Position numbers and translations under genes: made by a program. Shown here piece after piece: positions 42,211-49,616 of a stretch of 64,000 nucleotides of DNA. Within the stretch, counting starts at the first letter, position 1. Each line of letters begins with the position of its first letter. The stretch lies in the NCBI RefSeq assembly GCF_002724055.1, contig NZ_BDQY01000004.1, forward strand, positions 62,001-126,000, given 5' to 3'. The DNA comes from Tepidibacter mesophilus (lineage in GTDB: Bacteria > Bacillota > Clostridia > Peptostreptococcales > Peptostreptococcaceae). The notes beneath the pieces are model-generated. The model did no database searches. It was not told the origin of the DNA and saw nothing but the letters and a program-made list of their open reading frames with translations.

Positions 42211-43374
42211 TTATAGCTTTGCTAACAGTTTCATTAATAAAGGTCTTTTTATTTCAATAGCTTCCACAGGACATAATTCTTGACAGCAAAAACATCTTAT
42301 ACATTCATTCAAATTCACTACAGGTCTTTTATCTACCATATCTATAACCTTAGGTGGACAATTGTTTGCACAATCTCTACATCCTATACATTTCTCGTGT
42401 ATAAATATAGGTCTTGGCTGTAAAAGTCCATTTAGTATTTCTCTTAAAAACTTTGGTATTTTTCCATCTAACAAGTCTAGGCTTCTTATCTCAGGGATTA
42501 CAAAATCATCTATTATAAAAGTTTCTATATTATCTCCTTTTAATTTTATATCTTCAAAAGTTCCAGAACATAAATTTCTTTCTACACACCTTTGAATAGT
42601 AGGTACTTTAATAGGTTTTAATCCAATAATATTAGTTGCAACTACATCTAAATGATATGGGCTTGAAGAAGATATAACCACCCCTATATCCCTTGCCTCT
42701 CCAGCACTTGGCCCCTCTCCCTGCATACCTACTATCCCATCCATAAAAGATAATACAGGTTTAGACGCCATGCATATATCTACCAAAGCATTTGAAAAAT
42801 CAATATTTTCCGGCATTCTAACGTGATATTCTGCTTTTTCAAGTCCTGCAACCACACCAAACATATTTTTAACTGCTCCTGTAAACATCATCATGCCATG
42901 TGTCTTTAGCTTAGAAACTGATATAACCTTATCTACTTCATTTAATACCTCAATAGCAGTTATTTTTTTTAATATTAAACCTTTGTCATTTTTAATTTCT
43001 ACTGAATTTGTATTATAATTCAGTTTAGCTCCTGTATCATTTGCTATTGCTTCTATTCCACATGCCTTGTATACACCTTTTAATAAATTTGTATTAAAAG
43101 GTCCACCCGGACTATCCCCTATAATAACATTAGCACCATAATCTATAATTGTTTGTGCTAATGCTTTTGCAAATATAGGATGTGTAGTAGTTGCATCTTC
43201 TGGTTTTTTTTTCATTAAAAGGTTTAGTTTTAGTAAAACCGTATCATTTTTATCTATATATTTATCTATTCCACCCAAATTTTCAAAGGATTGTTCTATT
43301 GATTTTTTTACTAAATTGTAATCATATTCTCTACACCCAATTATAGATACAATTTCTTTATCCAATACATTCAC
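42211..43374 (-). CDS. DUF362 protein with two C-terminal 4Fe-4S clusters
   Basis: The 387-residue protein has an N-terminal DUF362 domain (VLLKLNLLMKKKPEDATTTH and IGDSPGGPFN) and two ferredoxin motifs near the C-terminus: CIGCRDCANNCP and CIRCFCCQELCP. Such proteins are frequent in clostridia; the electron-transfer partner and role are unknown. The frame begins with GTG at 43374 with a weak AAAGGTT site, so the start is less certain. It lies 8 bases after the HAD gene. Confidence 0.85.
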   Translation of the reverse strand: MNVLDKEIVSIIGCREYDYNLVKKSIEQSFENLGGIDKYIDKNDTVLLKLNLLMKKKPEDATTTHPIFAKALAQTIIDYGANVIIGDSPGGPFNTNLLKGVYKACGIEAIANDTGAKLNYNTNSVEIKNDKGLILKKITAIEVLNEVDKVISVSKLKTHGMMMFTGAVKNMFGVVAGLEKAEYHVRMPENIDFSNALVDICMASKPVLSFMDGIVGMQGEGPSAGEARDIGVVISSSSPYHLDVVATNIIGLKPIKVPTIQRCVERNLCSGTFEDIKLKGDNIETFIIDDFVIPEIRSLDLLDGKIPKFLREILNGLLQPRPIFIHEKCIGCRDCANNCPPKVIDMVDKRPVVNLNECIRCFCCQELCPVEAIEIKRPLLMKLLAKL

Positions 43375-43382
43375 AACCTTTT

Positions 43383-44210
43383 TTAATATTCTATATTTAA
43401 TAATTTATTTAATGCTTTAGCTACTCCACTTTGATCATTAGAATCAGTTATGAAGTTGGCTTTTTCTTTTACCTTATCTTCGGAATTCCCCATAGCAACT
43501 CCCATTCCAGCGTATTCTATCATACTTAAATCATTGAAATTATCTCCGAATGTTATTATTTCATTTTGCTTTACTCCAAAATGCTCTGCCAATTTTTTTA
43601 CGGCTTCCCCTTTGCTTACCCCTTTATTCATAACCTCTATATTATTATGCCATGATTTGCTAACCTCTACATTATCTATCTTTTCAAGTTCACTTTTTAC
43701 TTTATTCAATTTTTCTAAATCATCATCAATTATTACAAACTTTAATATATTATCTGTATTTTGTATGTATTTTATAGGATCATCCATTATTTGTATGTTC
43801 AATTTATTTTCTTTTGTTTGACTCTCATTCCACTTAGAATATTGAAGAGATGAATATTTTAATTCTTTACAATAAAATCCACTATCATTATAAAAATGAT
43901 AGTATATCCCGAATTTCTCACATATATCTGCGACTATCTTACAATCACCTTCATCCATAGTATTTTCATATAATGTGTTATTAGTCTTTTCCTCTCTTAT
44001 AATAGCTCCATTACACGCTATTATAGGAGCATCTAGTTCTAGTAAGTTCGCATAATATCTAGCAGATGTATATATCCTTCCAGTAGCTATTGCTACTTTA
44101 ACTCCCATTTCCTTTGCTTTCTTTAAAGCTTCCTTATTTTCTTTAGGAATTTCTTTATGGTTACTTAAAAGAGTTCCATCCATATCTGTTACTATTAATT
44201 TATATTTCAT
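43383..44210 (-). CDS. Cof-type HAD-superfamily phosphatase
   Basis: The 275-residue protein shows HAD motif I VTDMDGTLL, motif II region ATGR, Lys in KGEAVKKLAEHFGV and motif IV TFGDNFNDLSMIEYAG. The large cap between about 85 and 185 marks the Cof/YbjI (IIB) subfamily, which dephosphorylates sugar phosphates or nucleotide-like compounds. ATG at 44210 is preferred because GAGGTG lies 6-8 bases before it. It lies 5 bases downstream of the cobC-like gene. Confidence 0.9.
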   Translation of the reverse strand: MKYKLIVTDMDGTLLSNHKEIPKENKEALKKAKEMGVKVAIATGRIYTSARYYANLLELDAPIIACNGAIIREEKTNNTLYENTMDEGDCKIVADICEKFGIYYHFYNDSGFYCKELKYSSLQYSKWNESQTKENKLNIQIMDDPIKYIQNTDNILKFVIIDDDLEKLNKVKSELEKIDNVEVSKSWHNNIEVMNKGVSKGEAVKKLAEHFGVKQNEIITFGDNFNDLSMIEYAGMGVAMGNSEDKVKEKANFITDSNDQSGVAKALNKLLNIEY

Positions 44211-44215
44211 TTTTA

Positions 44216-44821
44216 TCACCTCAAATGTTCAGTATTGTTTAAATTGTGTATGACAGAAAAATCATCAACAACTTCGACTATAGTCATACTACAATTGTCT
44301 ATTTTGAAATTCCAATGATATGTATGATCTTTACTTATAAGGTGAGATAAGCAAGCCCTTATAACTCCAGCATGAGATACTATTAGTACAGTTTTACCAT
44401 CATTATTCTTGATTATATCGTCAATTTTATTTGATATCCTATCGTGAAATCCTATCATATTTTCTCCATTTGGAAAACTATATTCAAAAGATTCATTTTT
44501 TAATCTTTCATATTCTTCTTTATAGTTAGACTCTATCTCTTGAAATGTTAATCCTTCGAAATCTCCAAAGTTCATTTCTTTAAATTCATCACAAACATTT
44601 ATACTTATATTCTTTATTCTAGATATTTCTCTAGCAGTATTCATAGCTCTCTTCAAAGGGCTTGAATATATCAAGTCTATTTTTTCATTTTTTAGCCTTA
44701 TACTAGTTTGCTTAGCTTGATTTTTTCCTATATCACTTAGCTTACTGTCTATAAAACCAGAAAGCCTCATACTCTCATTATCTAGCGTCAAGCCATGCCT
44801 TATGAATATAAATTTTATCAT
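44216..44821 (-). CDS. cobC: Histidine phosphatase, probable alpha-ribazole phosphatase CobC
   Basis: The 201-residue phosphoglycerate-mutase-like protein has the catalytic RHG (FIFIRHGLT) and the second histidine in VSHAGVIRA, plus YSSPLKRAMNTA. Its start overlaps the cobS stop as ATGA, and cobU precedes. By context it removes the phosphate from alpha-ribazole phosphate or adenosylcobalamin phosphate. The ATG at 44821 follows GGGGG at proper spacing. Without the context only a broad histidine-phosphatase call would be justified. Confidence 0.8.
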   Translation of the reverse strand: MIKFIFIRHGLTLDNESMRLSGFIDSKLSDIGKNQAKQTSIRLKNEKIDLIYSSPLKRAMNTAREISRIKNISINVCDEFKEMNFGDFEGLTFQEIESNYKEEYERLKNESFEYSFPNGENMIGFHDRISNKIDDIIKNNDGKTVLIVSHAGVIRACLSHLISKDHTYHWNFKIDNCSMTIVEVVDDFSVIHNLNNTEHLR

Positions 44822-45582
44822 ATATATACCCCCAAACAAATAAACAGCAAATATATCACCTCTGTAATTTCACAAATACAACCCAATATATCTCCTGTTA
44901 TTCCACCTATTATGTTAGTTATATATTTAGTATAAAATCTAATTAATATCCACAATATAATTATAAACATTATATTATAAATCAATAGCTTTAAACCAAA
45001 ATCAAAAAATATATTCAATAAAATTATATATAATATAGTAAAAGTACAGCATATAGCTATTTGTTTTTTATTTACCTTACCTATAAATACATTTCCCATG
45101 CCATTTTTTCTAGGACTTTTATTCTTATAAGATGCAAATACTATAGAAAGCCTTCCATATATAGGCATCAATATCGTTATATAATATATATTTAAATTTA
45201 GAGACTTATATACAAAACCTATTTTTAAAATTACAACAAATAATATAGCTAAAAGTGCATTGGTTCCAAGCCTTGAGTCTTTCATAATTTCAAGTATTTT
45301 TTCTTTATCTCTATAACTATAAATCCCGTCAAATGTATCTCCTACACCATCTAAGTGAAGTCCCCCAGTTAACACTACTCCACAAAGTACAAATATTACG
45401 CTTCCTATATAAGCATCAAATAAATTAGCTGTACTATATGTGAATAAACAATATAATATTCCTAGTATTAATCCAACAGTAGGAAAATATATCATGCCCT
45501 TATTAAAATTCTCATCAAATTCTATATTAGCATTCACAGGTATCCTAGTCAAAAATGTTAATATACCTAAAAATCTATTCAT
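44818..45582 (-). CDS. cobS: Adenosylcobinamide-GDP ribazoletransferase CobS
   Basis: The 254-residue membrane protein has FLTRIPV near the N-terminus, the active-site region GGLHLDGVGDTFDGI and SRLGTNALLA, and several membrane helices. It joins adenosylcobinamide-GDP to alpha-ribazole (phosphate) to make cobalamin. It sits between cobU and cobC, giving a compact nucleotide-loop assembly set. Confidence 0.95.
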   Translation of the reverse strand: MNRFLGILTFLTRIPVNANIEFDENFNKGMIYFPTVGLILGILYCLFTYSTANLFDAYIGSVIFVLCGVVLTGGLHLDGVGDTFDGIYSYRDKEKILEIMKDSRLGTNALLAILFVVILKIGFVYKSLNLNIYYITILMPIYGRLSIVFASYKNKSPRKNGMGNVFIGKVNKKQIAICCTFTILYIILLNIFFDFGLKLLIYNIMFIIILWILIRFYTKYITNIIGGITGDILGCICEITEVIYLLFICLGVYI

Positions 45583-45586
45583 ATTA

Positions 45587-46147
45587 TTACCCCTTAATCT
45601 TTACTGGTATAGAACTTACCACTAAATATACTTCATCACTTAATGTAGCTATTTTTTGATTAATTCTTCCAGCTATATCTCTGTATATTCTAGATAGTCT
45701 ATTCTCAGGAACTATGCCCATACCTAACTCGTTTGTCACAAATACAAAATATAAATCTGTATTCTTTATTGACTCTATTAATTTTATAATTTGTTCATTT
45801 ATATAATATTCTATATCATCAATTTTTTCTCTTGATATTTTATCCCAGTTAATATCAAAATCAAACATCAGGTTGTTTACAAGTAATGTTACACAATCCA
45901 ATAAAACAGTATCATGATTCTTTTTTATATCCCCAATTAACTTATATATATCCTTGTATGCTTCATATGTCTTCCAATGTTGTGGTCTTGACTTTCTATG
46001 TTTCTTTATTCTATCTTTCATCCCCTCATCAAAAGCTGTAGAAGTAGCTATATAAGCTACTTTTTCTGATACATCTTTACAAAGCTCCTCTGAAAAAGAG
46101 CTTTTTCCCGATCTTGCTCCCCCTGTCACCATTACTATTTTGCTCAA
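45587..46147 (-). CDS. cobU: Adenosylcobinamide kinase / guanylyltransferase CobU
   Basis: The 186-residue protein begins with the P-loop VTGGARSGKSSF, followed by AYIATSTAFDEGMKDRI, the HRKSRPQHWKTYE block with the guanylylated histidine, and VTNELGMGIVP. It phosphorylates adenosylcobinamide and attaches GMP. The start is TTG at 46147 behind AAGGGGAG. The first 71 bases overlap the 3' end of the DUF2225 gene in another frame. Confidence 0.95.
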   Translation of the reverse strand: MSKIVMVTGGARSGKSSFSEELCKDVSEKVAYIATSTAFDEGMKDRIKKHRKSRPQHWKTYEAYKDIYKLIGDIKKNHDTVLLDCVTLLVNNLMFDFDINWDKISREKIDDIEYYINEQIIKLIESIKNTDLYFVFVTNELGMGIVPENRLSRIYRDIAGRINQKIATLSDEVYLVVSSIPVKIKG

Positions 46148-46910
46148 TCTTTATTCTCCCCTTCTGTTCTTTTTCATTTTCTTCAATATCGTTACTTTCT
46201 TCATTATTTTCTTCACTCTTAGCAGCTAGTTGTTTTAATTTTTTATGTTCCTCTATAGCTATAAACCATTGGTTTCTAACCATATTTTCTATAAGCCTTT
46301 TTCTTTTTATATTAGGATCTTTTAAAGCTGTTTGAAACCACTTTATAGACTCTTCGTAGTTTTGAAACCTTCTATTCAATTCCCCTATCAAATACGCCAT
46401 AGATACAGAATCCATGCCAGCCATAGGAAAGATTTCTTTTGAAAAACAATCTGTAAATATAGTCAGTGCATATTTTTGAAATTTAATTTCAAGCCCTTTG
46501 TCTCCTTTTAATCTATATAACCAAGTTAACCTAAGAGATAATCCTCCTATATAAGATTTCTCCCAATTAAGTAAATTTCCTTCATATATAGCTAATTTAT
46601 GAGTTTGTATAGCTTCATCTATATTTCTTTTTTTCCCATAATCTCTTGGATTCCAAAGATTTGTTATATTTTCTGTTATTATATTATGCTGGTACTTTTT
46701 TATAATATTATATTTGCCCTCCATAGCTGCATACCCACATTTAGGGCATACCCATACCGAATATAAATATGGATTCACAGTCTTATAATGAACATACAAA
46801 TCGGTGTCTCTTTTATCTATTCTAAGAGCAGAAGTTTTTATTTTTTTTGTAGTAAATTCATTTTTACATATAGGGCACTTCACTTTTTTATCATACAATT
46901 CTTTATCCAA
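46077..46910 (-). CDS. DUF2225 protein with CxxC zinc motifs
   Basis: The 277-residue cytosolic protein has two CxxC pairs near the N-terminus (KCPICKNEF and WVCPKCGYAA), suggesting a zinc ribbon. TPR-like helices follow, including FPMAGMDSVSMAYLIGELNRR read in parts. This is the clostridial DUF2225 family of unknown function. A low-complexity Glu/Asn tail (EENNEESNDIEENEKEQKG) leads into a basic end that is translated from sequence also encoding the start of CobU. The start is TTG at 46910 behind AGAGGTGG. Confidence 0.85.
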   Translation of the reverse strand: MDKELYDKKVKCPICKNEFTTKKIKTSALRIDKRDTDLYVHYKTVNPYLYSVWVCPKCGYAAMEGKYNIIKKYQHNIITENITNLWNPRDYGKKRNIDEAIQTHKLAIYEGNLLNWEKSYIGGLSLRLTWLYRLKGDKGLEIKFQKYALTIFTDCFSKEIFPMAGMDSVSMAYLIGELNRRFQNYEESIKWFQTALKDPNIKRKRLIENMVRNQWFIAIEEHKKLKQLAAKSEENNEESNDIEENEKEQKGRIKIEQNSNGDRGSKIGKKLFFRGAL

Positions 46911-46931
46911 TGCATTCCACCTCTTCTGAAA

Positions 46932-46970
46932 ATAGACTATAGGCCTATTTTAGTATGACCTATAGTCTAT
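46932..46970 (-). terminator. Hairpin terminator after the VanW gene
   Basis: Perfect 12-base arms (46932-46943 with 46959-46970) follow the vanW-like stop by about 35 bases. The T-run is weak, so termination may be partial. Confidence 0.6.
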
Positions 46971-47004
46971 ATCGTCAAAGTATGTTTAATTATAAAGTCC
47001 TGTT

Positions 47005-48465
47005 TTATTCAAACATCAAGTTATCTAGGCTTTCATCTGTTTTTTTGTCTGTCTGTTTATTTGTATTATCTGTCTGTTTATTTGTATTATTAGTCGGAAT
47101 AGAATCTACCTTTTTTGTATCCTGCTTATTATTAGTCTGACTTATCTTCTTTGTTCCTTTATACACAACTTTTTTTCTAGCAGGGTAGTAACTTTTAGAT
47201 ATAAGTTCTTTTTTAACTACTTTCCCATTTTCATAGTAAAGTCTATATGTGTCAACTTTATATCCATCCCTTCCTTTATCTTCTACTCTCTCTTTTCCTA
47301 ATGCCAAATTAGGATCTTCTTTAACTTCAACTTCTCTTGGTATTGTCTCTGTAATATTAGTAGTTACATCTATATTATTTCTATCACTTGCATTCCCGTA
47401 AATTCTTGAAATTATATTATTTGAAACAACTACGTTTTCTATATATATAGGATTTTTATAATAATTCTTAAATTTAAAATCTATACTTCCAAATGCTAAA
47501 GTTGCATCTCTTCCTTTAGATACATAAGATGATGGTATCGTATGATTTCTTCTATCTGTTATAGTTATTCCAGAATAAAGTGCTGCATTATATAGTGTTG
47601 ACGATACTTGACATACCCCGCCCGCTACACCTTCTTGTAATTGTCCTTGAACTATAACCGGTGCCATCTTAAAACCTTGTGATAAACCTCGTTTGCCTGT
47701 AGTATTATTAAATGAAAACTCTTCCCCAGGATTTAATATAATACCGTTAACCTTTTCAGTTACAAGCTTAACATTGTAACTTCTGTTATAATTGCTAGAA
47801 TTAAATTTTGTTGAAAATTCTCCTAATAATGTATCTATTTTAGATAAATATTCCTTAGTTATATGCGCATGTATTGCTTTTCCCTGCATAGTTATATCTG
47901 AATAATTATTATTTTCTATATTATTAATTATCGTTTCTTTTAGTTTTTCCTTTTCTATTGTATACCCATTAATTTCTGGAGTTATATTTATAGCCTTATT
48001 TTTTATATTTATCTTTGCATTTTGTGGTTCTTTATCTATTTGATTTGATATTTTAGTTAAACTATCATCTAATTTTTGATCATCATACTCTATTTTAAGA
48101 GTTATAGTCATTTTGTGATTATTTCTAAGACCTATCACAGTTTTTATATTATATATAAAGTTTTTGTTTCTTCCAACTTCATACGCTAGATTAACAGCTT
48201 CTTCAGTTTTAAAATCTAATCCTATATTATCAAGATTCAAATCAAAGGCTTTATCATTATATATAAGCTTTATAGATTTTTTATTATAATTAGAATTCAA
48301 TAAACTATTAGCTTCTTCTTTAGATAATCCCCCTACATAAACGTCATTTATATATACATTTTCATATATCTTATCATCATTTTTAAGAGAATAACTCCAT
48401 AAAATAATACCTGCTAAAAATACTAGTAAAATAGATACCACAATTAAAATCACATTCTTTTTCAA
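47005..48465 (-). CDS. VanW-family cell-envelope protein with G5 domain
   Basis: The 486-residue protein has an N-terminal membrane anchor (VILIVVSILLVFLAGIILW) and peptidoglycan-binding-4-like repeats. A VanW domain follows (FNNTTGKRGLSQGFKMAP, GGVCQVSSTLYNAAL, RRNHTIPSSYV), then a G5 domain (about 375-445) and a Thr/Asn/Lys-rich tail. It is likely exposed at the cell surface. VanW is associated with vancomycin-resistance clusters, but this chromosomal form has no known enzymatic role. The start is TTG at 48465 behind GGAGG. The tail gene segment has two 21-bp direct repeats (47049-47090). Confidence 0.9.
   Translation of the reverse strand: MKKNVILIVVSILLVFLAGIILWSYSLKNDDKIYENVYINDVYVGGLSKEEANSLLNSNYNKKSIKLIYNDKAFDLNLDNIGLDFKTEEAVNLAYEVGRNKNFIYNIKTVIGLRNNHKMTITLKIEYDDQKLDDSLTKISNQIDKEPQNAKINIKNKAINITPEINGYTIEKEKLKETIINNIENNNYSDITMQGKAIHAHITKEYLSKIDTLLGEFSTKFNSSNYNRSYNVKLVTEKVNGIILNPGEEFSFNNTTGKRGLSQGFKMAPVIVQGQLQEGVAGGVCQVSSTLYNAALYSGITITDRRNHTIPSSYVSKGRDATLAFGSIDFKFKNYYKNPIYIENVVVSNNIISRIYGNASDRNNIDVTTNITETIPREVEVKEDPNLALGKERVEDKGRDGYKVDTYRLYYENGKVVKKELISKSYYPARKKVVYKGTKKISQTNNKQDTKKVDSIPTNNTNKQTDNTNKQTDKKTDESLDNLMFE
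47049..47090 (-). repeat. Two 21-bp direct repeats in the VanW C-terminal tail
   Basis: Two identical adjacent copies encode the residues NTNKQTD twice. Such in-frame repeats can expand or contract by slippage. Confidence 0.9.
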
Positions 48466-48496
48466 TTAAATTTCCTCCCATATATCAAATTATATT

Positions 48497-49123
48497 TTAA
48501 CTATTAAATTGATTATAATACCTACAATATTTACTTATAGAACAATTATTGCATTCTGGGCTTCTAGCTTTACATGTCCTTCTTCCATGAAATATAATTA
48601 GATGATGAGCTTTTGTCCATCTATGTTTAGGTATAATTCTCATTAATTCAACTTCTACCGCTTCAGGAGTCTTGCAATCAACAAGTCCAATTCTATTGCT
48701 AACTCTAAATACATGAGTATCAACCGCCATGGCAGGAATATCAAATGCATTGCTCAAAACAACATTAGCTGTTTTTCTGCCCACACCTGGTAATTTAATG
48801 AGTTTTTCTAAATCATCAGGTACATTACCATTATATTCATTTACTATCATTTTTGATGAATCTATTATTTTTTTTGACTTACTTTTATATAGTCCACAAC
48901 TTTTTATTAATTCTTGTAATTCTTCCTCTTTTAACAAAGCAAATTCCTCACTCTTATTATACTTCTTAAATAGCTCTTTTGTAACCTTATTAACTCTAAT
49001 ATCTGTACATTGAGCTGAAAGTATTGTAGCAACCAAAAGCTCAAATGCAGTTTCATAATTCAGTTCACACTCTGCATCTGGATAATCATTTTCTAGTATA
49101 TCTAATATTTTATCTACTTGCAT
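48497..49123 (-). CDS. nth: Endonuclease III (DNA glycosylase/AP lyase)
   Basis: The 208-residue protein has the helix-hairpin-helix with catalytic lysine (LPGVGRKTANVV), the catalytic Asp in AVDTHVFRVSNR, and a C-terminal 4Fe-4S motif CKARSPECNNCSISKYC (spacing 6-2-5). It removes oxidised pyrimidines and cuts the abasic strand. It lies between vanW-like and DUF503 genes on the same strand with small gaps. The start is ATG behind a GGAGG site. Confidence 0.97.
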   Translation of the reverse strand: MQVDKILDILENDYPDAECELNYETAFELLVATILSAQCTDIRVNKVTKELFKKYNKSEEFALLKEEELQELIKSCGLYKSKSKKIIDSSKMIVNEYNGNVPDDLEKLIKLPGVGRKTANVVLSNAFDIPAMAVDTHVFRVSNRIGLVDCKTPEAVEVELMRIIPKHRWTKAHHLIIFHGRRTCKARSPECNNCSISKYCRYYNQFNS

Positions 49124-49132
49124 TTTTACCTC

Positions 49133-49414
49133 CTAGTAATTATCGGTATTTATGTAAATGATTTCAATCCTTTCATCGTTGTCAATAAAATTTATAACTG
49201 AACTTATTACAGATTCTATCTGTTTATTCGAGTTAGAAACAACACTAAATCCAATTATACTTCTTTGCCACTTATCATTTTCCCCTACCTCAGCTATTGA
49301 TATATTAAATCTCGACTGTAATCTTTGTATTATACTCTTTATCACATGTCTTTTTTCTTTTAAAGAATTACATTCAAATATTATGCATTCTATTTCGCAA
49401 ATTCCAACCACCAT
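49133..49414 (-). CDS. DUF503 (YlxP-like) protein
   Basis: The 93-residue protein opens MVVGICEIECIIFECNSLKE and has KRHVIKSIIQRLQSRFNISIAE, both DUF503 features. YlxP-type members are often coded near rbfA/truB and are suspected to bind the ribosome or RNA. The gene is placed with nth here. ATG at 49414 follows GGAAGTG. The function is unknown. Confidence 0.85.
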   Translation of the reverse strand: MVVGICEIECIIFECNSLKEKRHVIKSIIQRLQSRFNISIAEVGENDKWQRSIIGFSVVSNSNKQIESVISSVINFIDNDERIEIIYINTDNY

Positions 49415-49429
49415 ATTAATCACTTCCAT

Positions 49430-49581
49430 CTATAAAAAATTTCTCTATTAGCTACATACTGACTCATGTCGACAACAATCCCTAACGGTCTCTGTTGCTT
49501 AAAAATAGTTGCAAGTTTAGATATTTAATTAATGTTATCCCTAGATTTAAAACTATATAAATTTCTATTCATTATAAATTT
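49430..49581. other. Intergenic segment with a GACC...GGGA hairpin
   Basis: Between the Lon-like gene's terminator and DUF503, a small hairpin CAACA/TGTTG (49473-49497) encloses a loop that on the minus strand reads GAGACCGTTAGGGAT. A similar GACC-spacer-GGGA loop occurs at 58745-58767. Nothing else is recognised. Confidence 0.4.
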
Positions 49582-49616
49582 AAATATCAAGATAGCTTAA
49601 AGCTATCTTGATATTT
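49582..49616 (-). terminator. Terminator hairpin after the Lon-like protease gene
   Basis: Perfect 17-base arms (49582-49598 with 49600-49616) overlap the stop codon. The minus-strand sequence continues into TTTAAATTT. Confidence 0.75.
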
